38,563 nucleotides of DNA. Source: Lacticaseibacillus songhuajiangensis. Lineage in GTDB: Bacteria > Bacillota > Bacilli > Lactobacillales > Lactobacillaceae. Positions 7,542 to 14,017 of this stretch are shown piece after piece; within the stretch, counting starts at the first letter, position 1, and every line of letters starts with the position of its first letter. The notes below the pieces were generated by a model. It was given only the letters and a program-made list of their open reading frames with translations, ran no database searches and was not told the DNA's origin. Made by a program: the position numbers and the translations under genes. The DNA lies in the NCBI RefSeq assembly GCF_003946025.1, contig NZ_RHNR01000026.1:1-38563 (forward strand). Direction: 5' to 3'.

Positions 7542-7682
7542 AAGAAAATCGTATGTATCAAGAGTGTTGGTAGTGGCTATGCACAGTGACCAACCGGCAA
7601 CGTACCGTAAGGCAACGTGCCCCACCATAGACGGATGCAGATTAGTTTTGGCTAGTCGTGCATATCGTGTACGACTTTTTTT
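7542..7682 (+). ncRNA. SAM-I/SAM-IV-like riboswitch candidate with terminator
   Basis: Helices visible by pairing are P1 UGUAUC (7554-7559) with GAUGCA (7634-7639); P2 GUUGG (7566-7570) with CCAAC (7590-7594), topped by GUG/CAC; and P3 GGC-ACGU (7596-7603) with ACGU-GCC (7615-7621). A pseudoknot joins the P2 loop CUAUG (7577-7581) to CAUAG (7626-7630). The conserved words AUCAAGAG, CCGGCAAC and GUGCCCC sit where the SAM-I/SAM-IV clan has them; there is no P4 between P3 and P1. Downstream, the terminator AGUCGUGCAU..GUACGACU (7654-7676, then T7) competes with an antiterminator, GAUUAG (7640-7645) with CUAGUC (7652-7657) plus AUGC with GCAU, which also consumes the 3' strand of P1. That is the logic of an OFF switch. 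The ligand is inferred, not shown. Confidence 0.6.
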
Positions 7683-7707
7683 GTAAACAAAACTAAGGAG
7701 ATTTCAT

Positions 7708-8067
7708 ATGTTGCAGATGGTTAATGGTCAATTAGTACAGGTGCTTGAGGGTCGCGAGATGGTGCTGGCGTGGATGCGGCAAGTGCGGGCCGCGGAGTAT
7801 GAGAATTGCGTGGGGGCGCAGTCGTATGTGCAGTTGCGGGCGCTGGCGGATGCCGATCTCATCGATGAGATGGACGCATTAGTGCTGACCAAGGTGCGTG
7901 GGCCGCAACCCGTGCGGAAGACGCCAATTACTGCCGAGCAGGCCAATTCGTATGCTGCGCACCGCGCGCGGAATATTTCTCGCAATTGGCTCCGCGATTT
8001 TCGTGATAATGCGGACGTGCCGTACTTTATTCGCCGGGTAGCAGAACAGAGGTTGCAAAATGAGTAA
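7708..8067 (+). CDS. Unknown protein under the riboswitch-like leader
   Basis: The 119-residue protein starts at an ATG 7 bases after AAGGAG (7695-7700). It is soluble and mixed in charge. The N-terminal part (MLQMVNGQLVQVLEGREMVLAWMRQVRAAEYENCVGAQSY) looks helical, and the C-terminal half is Arg-rich (AAHRARNISRNWLRDFRDNADVPYFIRRVAEQRLQNE). I do not recognise the family. The stop overlaps the start of the next gene by 8 bases, which indicates translational coupling. If the leader is a SAM sensor, a role in methionine or methylation metabolism would be expected, but nothing in the protein itself shows this. Confidence 0.75.
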   Translation: MLQMVNGQLVQVLEGREMVLAWMRQVRAAEYENCVGAQSYVQLRALADADLIDEMDALVLTKVRGPQPVRKTPITAEQANSYAAHRARNISRNWLRDFRDNADVPYFIRRVAEQRLQNE

Positions 8068-8386
8068 ACCACGACGGAAACGCAGTAAACACACCGCGGT
8101 CGATGTGACGAAACTCTTTGCGCAGAGCATCGAGGCCGGCATCGCGGCGACAAAAGCCCAGGATGCGGCCGCCGCAAAAGTGACGGATGATGATATTGAT
8201 TTGGACATGACCACCGATGAAGTACCTGCAGCCGACCTGGACCCAGATGAGGATGACGATTTGGCCGCAGCGGATTGTGATAATTCCGAAGATAATGATG
8301 ACTGGCTGGAAGACGAGCAGTTTGCCTATGGGGATGATTGGGACGGCTTGGGCAACGACGATACACAAGACGACGTTCCCAAGTAG
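8060..8386 (+). CDS. Highly acidic small protein, coupled to the preceding gene
   Basis: The 108-residue protein begins with a basic stretch (MSKPRRKRSKHTAVDV). A predicted helix at about 15-45 is Ala-rich (LFAQSIEAGIAATKAQDAAAAK), and an extremely acidic tail of Asp and Glu fills residues 45-108. Such tails are usually disordered and often bind basic partners; here the partner could be the Arg-rich product of the overlapping upstream gene, which is an inference. It has no membrane segment or recognised domain. The start overlaps the previous stop by 8 bases. Confidence 0.7.
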   Translation: MSKPRRKRSKHTAVDVTKLFAQSIEAGIAATKAQDAAAAKVTDDDIDLDMTTDEVPAADLDPDEDDDLAAADCDNSEDNDDWLEDEQFAYGDDWDGLGNDDTQDDVPK

Positions 8387-8444
8387 GCGCACAAATGCTG
8401 CCAATCACGTGACGGTGGTCACGGGCGACTTGAGTATTGAATTC

Positions 8445-8490
8445 AAAAAAGAAGCAGTTCCCGCTACATTTGGGAACTGCTTCTTTTTTT
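8445..8490. terminator. Bidirectional terminator between convergent genes
   Basis: GAAGCAGTTCCC (8451-8462) pairs with GGGAACTGCTTC (8472-8483), with A6 on the left and T7 on the right. It can serve both the + strand pair ending at 8386 and the - strand gene ending at 8560. Confidence 0.85.
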
Positions 8491-8559
8491 ACATTAGCAA
8501 CCAAAAGCTGCGCATTGCTGCCAGCAAATTATTTGCCGGGAAATAATTTGCTAGCCAGA

Positions 8560-9663
8560 CTATTTTTCACTGTTGGGCGGATTCAGCACGAATTGCCAAA
8601 GATACAAATCTTCGGCAATGAGGAATGCGCAAAAGCCGATTAGAAAAAGTGCCCCAATTTTGACCGTGATGAGGCCGTACAGTGCGAGAATGGCGAAGGA
8701 GAAGGCAAAGTAAAAGCCGCGTTTTGCACCGAGATCCAGTCCTGTACGCCGGTAGAGCAGGAGGTAAGCACCGATACTGACGACGTAAATGGCGATTAAA
8801 ACGAGCATCCAGATAGCAAAATACTCGGGGTGCAAACGACCGGCGACGAACACTCGGGTAACGTTTGCCATCATGAGTACCGCCGCGTTCAAAGGCAAAT
8901 GCAGCAGCAGTGCGAGCATTGATGAGCGGTGTGTATTGGCATCAATGCCGCTCCCAGACACGAGCGCGTAGCTAGCAAAAATCAGTGCGGTGGCAATGAA
9001 GAAAAGCACGGGCTGTAAGGCGAGGTTCGCAAGACTATCGGTTACCTGCACGATGGAACGACCAAACAGTAGCACAGTCATGAGGGCCAGTCGCTGGCTA
9101 ATCAAGCCAAAATGACTGTGATCATCCGGAATTGCGTTGCGCAGCAGCCAAGGCCCTAAAGCTGCAACCATAATTGCTAGAACATAGATGCCATTGCCGA
9201 GGTAATATTGCCCGGGAAATAAGGAGACAATGGCGAGCAACGCTGAAATCAGCAATGGGCCGATGAACGCTGCGTGACTCAGATGCCGTTTGCGGCCATC
9301 GGCGAAGTACTGTACAGCCAGGCTGAAGAACAATAAAGCCGTGATGACTTTCGTCTGTGTATTCGGTACCTGCCCCCAGATATTCAGGGTGGTGGTGAGG
9401 TAGATACTAAGAAAAAGGTCGACTGTCATGAAAATATTGTCTGACAGCGCCCGTTTGGGAGCACGGCTGGCGTAGATGACTTGGTAAGTCCAGACGGTCC
9501 AGCTGCAGAGCATCATGATGCCAAATGCAATCACTGAACGCCAGTCGAGCTGACCGGCATTGGTAAAGAGCAGGGTGCGGGCCAGTCGACCGATGACGAA
9601 AGTAAAGATGATGTCGTAAAAAATAGCGGTGAGACTAATGGGTCTGTACTTAAGCTCGGGCAT
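8560..9663 (-). CDS. LtrA-family (low temperature requirement A) membrane protein
   Basis: The 367-residue polytopic membrane protein has about ten to twelve hydrophobic helices. It carries LtrA-family landmarks: the N-terminal TAIFYDIIFTFVIGRLARTL, equivalent to the family's ELFFDLVFVFA motif, and LISQRLALMTVLLFGRSIVQV, equivalent to ERFGLFVIIVLGESI. LtrA was named from a cold-sensitive Listeria mutant; its transport substrate is unknown. The ATG at 9663 is chosen because AAAGGAGG lies 7-8 bases upstream; the longer frame to 9777 lacks a ribosome binding site. It is divergent from the phosphoglycerate mutase gene. Confidence 0.78.
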   Translation of the reverse strand: MPELKYRPISLTAIFYDIIFTFVIGRLARTLLFTNAGQLDWRSVIAFGIMMLCSWTVWTYQVIYASRAPKRALSDNIFMTVDLFLSIYLTTTLNIWGQVPNTQTKVITALLFFSLAVQYFADGRKRHLSHAAFIGPLLISALLAIVSLFPGQYYLGNGIYVLAIMVAALGPWLLRNAIPDDHSHFGLISQRLALMTVLLFGRSIVQVTDSLANLALQPVLFFIATALIFASYALVSGSGIDANTHRSSMLALLLHLPLNAAVLMMANVTRVFVAGRLHPEYFAIWMLVLIAIYVVSIGAYLLLYRRTGLDLGAKRGFYFAFSFAILALYGLITVKIGALFLIGFCAFLIAEDLYLWQFVLNPPNSEK

Positions 9664-9801
9664 CGCAATGCCTCCTTTCCAACATGTCAACACTCCTTCC
9701 ATTCTACTTTTTTTTAGGTGCCCGTACAAATACGGCGAATGCTTGATGGCAAAGTTGGAAATATTGAGCGTGAACACACTGCATTTTCACTGCATTTTCT
9801 T

Positions 9802-9807
9802 TATAAT
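9802..9807 (+). promoter_or_regulatory. -10 element of the phosphoglycerate mutase gene
   Basis: A perfect TATAAT with a weak -35. The direct repeat ACTGCATTTTC, ACTGCATTTTC (about 9779-9799) precedes it and may be a binding site. Confidence 0.45.
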
Positions 9808-9837
9808 GGAAAATAGAAGTTTTGAGAGGAAGTCAGC

Positions 9838-10518
9838 ATGGCTAAACTAGTACTCTTGCGGCACGGAGAAAGTACCGCGAATTATGATAATACTTATACC
9901 GGCTGGTCCGACGTGCCCTTGACCACTAACGGTGTGTTTCAAGCGCGCGCTGCCGGCGCGCGCCTGCGGGCTGAGCAACTCAATTTGACGGCCGTGCACA
10001 CCTCGATGCTAAAGCGCGCGATAATGACTGCGTACATCGTTCAGGAAGAGCTGGGGCAACTTTACCTGCCGATTACCAAAAGTTGGCGGCTCAACGAACG
10101 CCACTATGGTGCATTGCGCGGTTTGAACAAGGACAAGAGCCGCCAGCTCTTCGGTGATGCGCAAGTTGCGCAGTGGCGGCGGAGTTACATCGCGGAGCCG
10201 CCGCATCTGGTGCAACCAGAACTCGCACCCGCCTACAGTAAGTGGCCGGACAGCATTGTGCCGGGTGGTGAGAGTTTGGCAGATGCGGAACGCCGTCTTT
10301 TGCCATACTGGGTGAATGCCATCGCGCCGCATTTGCGTGCTGGTGAGGACCAGCTGATTGTTGCGCATGGTTCCACTCTGCGCGCTCTCATCAAGTATCT
10401 TGAAGGCATCAAGGATGCCGATATTGATGGCGTTGAAGTTGGAAACGCAGAGCCGATTGTGTACGAGTTTGATCAGCAACTTAATATCTCGAACAAGAAT
10501 ATTCTGCACGTGGATTAA
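9838..10518 (+). CDS. gpmA: 2,3-bisphosphoglycerate-dependent phosphoglycerate mutase
   Basis: The 226-residue protein belongs to the histidine phosphatase superfamily, phosphoglycerate mutase branch, which interconverts 3- and 2-phosphoglycerate in glycolysis. The phosphorylated His is His9 in LLRHGES. The substrate loop [15 protein letters not shown] (86-100) has Glu87, and the second catalytic His is His177 in [17 protein letters not shown]. The length is near the family's 230-250 residues. The SD AGAGGAAG is 6-8 bases upstream of the ATG. The substitution ALRG for the usual GLQG/ALTG and a slightly short C-terminus leave open that it is a paralog rather than the main glycolytic copy. Confidence 0.85.
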   Translation: MAKLVLLRHGESTANYDNTYTGWSDVPLTTNGVFQARAAGARLRAEQLNLTAVHTSMLKRAIMTAYIVQEELGQLYLPITKSWRLNERHYGALRGLNKDKSRQLFGDAQVAQWRRSYIAEPPHLVQPELAPAYSKWPDSIVPGGESLADAERRLLPYWVNAIAPHLRAGEDQLIVAHGSTLRALIKYLEGIKDADIDGVEVGNAEPIVYEFDQQLNISNKNILHVD

Positions 10519-10541
10519 CAACGGAGCAGTCACAAACTATT

Positions 10542-10580
10542 AAAACGGCCCTATCTCCGATTTGGAGATAGGGCCGTTTT
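10542..10580. terminator. Bidirectional terminator between convergent genes
   Basis: AAAACGGCCCTATCTCC (10542-10558) and GGAGATAGGGCCGTTTT (10564-10580) form a perfect hairpin with T and A tracts on both sides. It serves gpmA and the ABC importer operon. Confidence 0.9.
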
Positions 10581-10585
10581 AGTAT

Positions 10586-11398
10586 CTAGTCACTGAGTAA
10601 GACAGCGTCATCCGTGAGCGCCGTGCCGCTCTTTTCCTTAAACATGGCGAGCAGGTCTGGAACCGTGAGCCCCTGCTTCTGCTCCGCGTTCAAGTCAATG
10701 GCAATCTGTCCGTGATCCATCATGATGAGACGGTTGCCGTACTTGAGTGCGTCTTGCATGTTGTGGGTAATCATCATCGCTGTGAGGTGCTCCTCGCGAA
10801 CAATTTTATCCGTAATCTGCATGACCGTGGCACTTGTCTGTGGGTCTAGAGCCGCCGTGTGTTCATCCAGCAACAGCAACTCAGGCTGACGCATGGTGGC
10901 CATCAGGAGGGTGATTGCTTGGCGCTGGCCACCGGAGAGCAAGCCGATTTCAGCGCTGAGCCGGTTTTCCAAGCCTAGACCGAGGCTGGCCAGCTTTTGC
11001 TTGAAGACGTTGCGTTCGTTTTTCTTAACGCCGCTACTCCAGAAGTTGCGCCAGGAGCCGCGCTTAAGGGCCAAGGAGAGATTCTCTTCAACAGTCAGCA
11101 GTGGTGCGGAGCCTTGCCGCGGATCTTGGAAGACGCGGCTGATGAGCTTGGCGCGCTTTTCAACACTCTGGTAGGTGACGTCCTTACCGGCAATCTTCAC
11201 CTGGCCGTAGGAAACGGGCAGGGAACCGGCGACACTGTTGAGTAGTGTGGACTTACCAGCCCCGTTACCACCGATGATGGCGACGAACTCGCCTTCGCGC
11301 AACTGCAGGTCAATTCCCTTGAGTGCGTGGTTTTCGTTGGGTGTCCCCTTTTCGAAGTACTGGTGGAGGCCGTTAATTTCTAGAATTGCGTTAGTCAT
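10586..11398 (-). CDS. ABC transporter ATP-binding protein (Tyr/Phe/Trp-type importer)
   Basis: The 270-residue ATPase powers the importer encoded with the permease and lipoproteins upstream. The Walker A is GGNGAGKST (43-51), the Q-loop VFQDP is at about 91, the signature LSGGQ is at 154-158, and the Walker B LLLLDE (174-179) is followed by the D-loop ALDP. The His switch is in MMITHNM. This subfamily, which pairs with ABC_sub_bind lipoproteins, is usually annotated as a putative tryptophan/tyrosine transport system. The start overlaps the permease stop (ATGACTAA region), which indicates coupling. It is the last gene of the operon, ended by the hairpin at 10542. Confidence 0.9.
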   Translation of the reverse strand: MTNAILEINGLHQYFEKGTPNENHALKGIDLQLREGEFVAIIGGNGAGKSTLLNSVAGSLPVSYGQVKIAGKDVTYQSVEKRAKLISRVFQDPRQGSAPLLTVEENLSLALKRGSWRNFWSSGVKKNERNVFKQKLASLGLGLENRLSAEIGLLSGGQRQAITLLMATMRQPELLLLDEHTAALDPQTSATVMQITDKIVREEHLTAMMITHNMQDALKYGNRLIMMDHGQIAIDLNAEQKQGLTVPDLLAMFKEKSGTALTDDAVLLSD

Positions 11399-12315
11399 TA
11401 TTTCTCCTCCTTGCTGTTCTTCAGGAATTCACGCGTGTTCTTGCGGCGTTGCTGACTCTGGGCAATTTTCTTTTGAACCAGTGGCAATGCCAGGAAGACT
11501 GTCAGCATCAGTGCGTAGAACAGCCGCAGGGCGTTGGGATCAACCCCCCAGTCCAGAACCAGGGCAATAATCAAACGGTAAATGATGGCCCCACCAATGA
11601 TGGTGAGCAGTCGCTGACCGAAAGACAGGTGCCGCAGCAGGATTTCCGCAATGATAATCGCCGCCAGAGCAATCACGATGGTCCCAATCCCCATGGAGAT
11701 GTCGGCGTAACCGTTGGTCTGCGCCATGAGGGAACCGGAGAGGGCAATCAGGCCGTTGCTAATCATGTAGACGATGATCTTCATGCTGTCGGCTTTGATC
11801 CCGTTAGCTGCGGACATGTCTTCGTTGTTCCCGACAGCACGAGCGGCAAGGCCCATTTCAGTGTTGAAGAAGAAGACGAGTAGGCCAATCACGATGGCGA
11901 TGATGATTGCCCCGATGATAATGGTGGTCGTCGTGCTGGAGCCAATGTTAATCATGTTGAACACGGTTTTGACGGTGCCGACCAGCGGTACATTCGCCCG
12001 GCCCATAATGAAAAGGTTGACGGAGTATAAACCGGTCATGGTCAGAATACCAGTGAGCAGGTCCGGAATGTGCAACTTGGTGGTCAGGAATCCTGAGACG
12101 AAGCCAGCGGCCGCACCTCCGGCCATGCCGAGCAGGGTTGCGACGATTGGGCCAACGCCCTGAGTGAGGGCGTGAGCGGTAATTGCAGCTCCCAGTGGGA
12201 AGCTACCTTCAGCTGTCATGTCGGCGATGTCGAGAATACGGAATGTCAGGTAAACCCCAATGGCCATGATGGACCAGAGGAACCCGAGTGAAATGCTTGA
12301 TGTCAGAATATCCAT
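11398..12315 (-). CDS. ABC transporter permease (aromatic amino acid-type importer)
   Basis: The 305-residue integral membrane protein has about eight to nine helices and resembles branched-chain/ribose-type permeases. It has an N-terminal LGFLWSIMAIGVYLTFRILDIADMTAEGSFPLGA and a cytoplasmic coupling segment around AARAVGNNEDMSAANGI. The ATG at 12315 is preceded by GGAGG; the longer open frame to 12366 has no such site. It lies between the Tyr-leader lipoprotein gene and the ATPase gene. It is the only permease here, so both lipoproteins (12405 and 14018) probably deliver to it. The charged C-terminal tail (KNSKEEK) is cytoplasmic. Confidence 0.88.
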   Translation of the reverse strand: MDILTSSISLGFLWSIMAIGVYLTFRILDIADMTAEGSFPLGAAITAHALTQGVGPIVATLLGMAGGAAAGFVSGFLTTKLHIPDLLTGILTMTGLYSVNLFIMGRANVPLVGTVKTVFNMINIGSSTTTTIIIGAIIIAIVIGLLVFFFNTEMGLAARAVGNNEDMSAANGIKADSMKIIVYMISNGLIALSGSLMAQTNGYADISMGIGTIVIALAAIIIAEILLRHLSFGQRLLTIIGGAIIYRLIIALVLDWGVDPNALRLFYALMLTVFLALPLVQKKIAQSQQRRKNTREFLKNSKEEK

Positions 12316-12361
12316 GCTTACCTCCAAATTGATTGAGCTGTGGCAAGGGGTTCTGCCTTTG

Positions 12362-12382
12362 GGCACGCGCTTATAACGTGCG
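12362..12382 (-). other. Intercistronic hairpin between lipoprotein and permease genes
   Basis: GCACG pairs with CGTGC around a TTATAAGCG loop in the 89-bp gap. There is no T run, so it is more likely a stabilising or processing hairpin that lets the lipoprotein be made in excess than a terminator. Confidence 0.35.
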
Positions 12383-12404
12383 CTTGCAGCTCCGGTGACG
12401 ATTG

Positions 12405-13364
12405 TTACTTCAAAACACTCTTATCAACATTGAACAGCTTCATGCGCTTCGCGTCAGTGACGATTGACGTCTTGGCAGGGTTCTCAACGGCGAGCTGGTT
12501 AACCTTCTTGCCCTTGAGAAACTTCACAACCATGTCGGCGGTCTGCTTGCCCAGTTGCTTGTAGCTAATTCCACGGGTCGCAACCCCAGCCAGCTTAATC
12601 ATTGTGGCGTCGGCGTTAACAACGGGGACCTTTTTCGCTTCGGAAACCTTACCGATGGTGTTCATTGCGGCTGCCGCAGTGTTGTCGGTTGGGATGTAGA
12701 TGGCATCGGCCTTATCGGCCAGTGCGGTGGTCGTCTGTTCTGCGTCGTTGGTTGAAGCGATGGTCTTTTCGGTGACCTTCAGGCCCAACTTCTTGATTTC
12801 CTTGCGTGCAAGTTTGATTTGTACGATGGAGTTTGGTTCAGCGGCGTTGTAGAGCAGGCCGACCGTCTTGGCCTTGGGGAACATTTTGTGAAGCAGGTCG
12901 ATTTGGCCCTTCACATCCACCATGTCGGTAACCCCAGTCGCGTTCTTGTCAGGAGACTTGAGGTTACCCACCAGGCCAGCGGACTTAGGATCGGTGATGG
13001 CGGTGAAAAACATTGGCGTGTCCGGATCGTCCTTCTGCAGTGCCTGCGCAGCTGGGGTGGCGATGGCAAGGTTGAGGTCGTTCTTGTCCTTCTTCAGACG
13101 GTCGCTCATGGTTTTAAGGTTGGCCTGGTCACCTTGGGCATTGACGTAATCAATCTTGATGTTTTTGCCATCTTTGTAACCCTTAGCGGCGAGTTCCTGT
13201 TCAAAACCCTTACGGGCATCGTCGAGAGCACTTTGGTTAATCAGCTGCAAAATTCCAATTTTGACTTGCTTGTTATCGCCGGCGGACTTCTTGCTGCCGC
13301 AAGCGGCGAGCAGGGCAACGGAGGCAACGACGGTGGCAGCGGTAAGTAACTTCTTCAACTTCAT
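12405..13364 (-). CDS. Substrate-binding lipoprotein of the importer (Tyr-leader copy)
   Basis: The 319-residue lipoprotein has a signal with lipobox LLAAC (Cys22) and an ABC_sub_bind (TrpX-like) domain of two Rossmann-like lobes. Its body begins VKIGILQLINQSALDDARKGF. It is about 60% similar by eye to the protein at 14018. It captures substrate outside the membrane for the permease at 11398. The ATG at 13364 follows GGGAGG; the longer frame to 13496 runs through the attenuator and is not real. Expression is governed by the Tyr leader peptide (13575-13637) and two tandem terminators, so Tyr is the likely cargo or signal. Confidence 0.9.
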   Translation of the reverse strand: MKLKKLLTAATVVASVALLAACGSKKSAGDNKQVKIGILQLINQSALDDARKGFEQELAAKGYKDGKNIKIDYVNAQGDQANLKTMSDRLKKDKNDLNLAIATPAAQALQKDDPDTPMFFTAITDPKSAGLVGNLKSPDKNATGVTDMVDVKGQIDLLHKMFPKAKTVGLLYNAAEPNSIVQIKLARKEIKKLGLKVTEKTIASTNDAEQTTTALADKADAIYIPTDNTAAAAMNTIGKVSEAKKVPVVNADATMIKLAGVATRGISYKQLGKQTADMVVKFLKGKKVNQLAVENPAKTSIVTDAKRMKLFNVDKSVLK

Positions 13365-13402
13365 GATTTTTCCTCCCAGAAAAGTACTGATAATGTCGGT
13401 GA

Positions 13403-13574
13403 ATAAAAATGACCGGTCGCATGGAGTGATTTCCACGCGACCGGCCAATACTTTTTCCGGAAAAATAAAAGCCGCATGGAAATCTTGACGATCCATGCGG
13501 CGGCAAATGCATTGTTAAGTGCTACGGCCATCATGGATGTAAACCTAGCAGGTTCACATCCGAGATGTCACCCG
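13403..13574 (-). promoter_or_regulatory. Tyr attenuator: seven-segment switch with two tandem terminators
   Basis: Reading in transcript order after the leader stop: segment 1 ACATC (13568-13564); segment 2 GGATGTGAACC (13561-13551); segment 3 GGTTTACATCCATG (13545-13532); segment 4 CCGCATGGAT (13500-13491); segment 5 TTCCATGCGG (13481-13472); segment 6 GGCCGGTCGCGTGGAA (about 13446-13431); segment 7 TCCATGCGACCGGTC (about 13425-13411). Pairs 2:3, 4:5 (then a U-rich tract, 13470-13461) and 6:7 (then AUUUUUAU, 13410-13403) give two terminators. Pairs 1:2, ATCCATG of 3 with CATGGAT of 4, and 5:6 (TTCCATGCG with CGCGTGGAA) give read-through. CTACGGC in the Tyr codons can also pair with GCCGTAG (13528-13522). 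Confidence 0.8.
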
Positions 13575-13637
13575 CTATCCGAAATAGCCGTAGTAATATG
13601 AGTTATTAAGATGTGTGGTTACCATAGTGTTTGTCAT
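13575..13637 (-). CDS. Tyr leader peptide
   Basis: A 20-codon ORF with AAGGAG (13651-13646) 8 bases before its ATG. The peptide begins MTNTMVTTHLNN and ends SYYYGYFG, with four Tyr codons (TAT TAC TAC, then TAT) just before the stop. The Phe leader at 15219 has the same length and layout and shares the THLN motif. A ribosome held on the Tyr codons leaves segment 1 of the attenuator free. A ribosome at the TAG would cover it, since segment 1 begins 6 bases after the stop. The product itself needs no function. Confidence 0.88.
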   Translation of the reverse strand: MTNTMVTTHLNNSYYYGYFG

Positions 13638-13684
13638 GGTGAGCACTCCTTAAAGTTTAATAGCGGTTCATGTATGTCTGTTAG

Positions 13685-13711
13685 ACTATACTCATCGGAT
13701 TTTAAAGTCAA
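13685..13711 (-). promoter_or_regulatory. Promoter of the Tyr-regulated importer operon
   Basis: On the - strand, TTGACT (13711-13706), a short 15-bp spacer and TATAGT (13690-13685). Transcription would start about 30 bases before the leader peptide ribosome binding site. Confidence 0.55.
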
Positions 13712-13734
13712 GCGCATTATTCAGTTTTTTTAAG

Positions 13735-13859
13735 TGAGGCTGCGACAAGAGGCGGTTAGGACACGGTGTACAAGGTAGGGGTGGTATAAATCCCGAACTT
13801 AGGATTTATACCAGCACTGCCTTGTACGTTAGTGTCCTGCCTCTTGTCGCGCGACTAGG
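13735..13859. repeat. Long palindrome, GAACTTAGGAT family, copy 1
   Basis: GCGACAAGAGGCGGTTAGGACAC on the left pairs with GTGTCCTGCCTCTTGTCGC on the right. Inside it, TGTACAAGG pairs with CCTTGTAC, and TATAAATCC pairs with GGATTTATA around CGAACTTA. It ends GCGCGACTAGG. It lies between the stop of the Phe-type lipoprotein gene and the Tyr promoter and could end transcription of the former. Confidence 0.75.
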
Positions 13860-13861
13860 AA

Positions 13862-13984
13862 AGGCTGCGGACTAAGGCGGTTTGACCCAGCCATGTAAGG
13901 TGGTGCGGGCATTAATTCCGAACTGAGGATTTATGTTCGTACCGCCTGACATGTTGTGGTCTTGACCGCGGGAGCGCGACTAGG
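13862..13984. repeat. Long palindrome, GAACTTAGGAT family, copy 2
   Basis: GCGGTTTGACC pairs with GGTCTTGACCGC, with further inner arms GGTGGTGCG and CGTACCGCC. The tip is ATTCCGAACTGAGGAT, and the right end is GCGCGACTAGG as in copy 1. The arm sequences differ from copy 1, while the tip and ends are kept. Confidence 0.7.
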
Positions 13985-14015
13985 TGAGGCCGCGACAAGA
14001 GGTGGTTAGGACGCG
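13984..14015. repeat. Left-arm remnant of a GAACTTAGGAT-family palindrome
   Basis: This 32-bp stretch repeats 13734-13765 with three mismatches (GTGAGG.CGCGACAAGAGG.GGTTAGGAC). No right half follows; the lipoprotein gene stop is at 14018. It suggests that the two palindromes were inserted or duplicated here, leaving a partial third copy. Confidence 0.65.
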
Positions 14016-14017
14016 TT

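Noticed and set aside
13365..13496. N-terminal extension of the Tyr-type lipoprotein
   Set aside because: It would be encoded by the attenuator hairpins. The lipobox-containing signal begins at the ATG at 13364 with a good ribosome binding site.
13501..13720. T-box leader for the importer operon
   Set aside because: No AGGGTGGNACCGCG-type sequence or specifier stem is present. The leader peptide and competing hairpins explain the region better.
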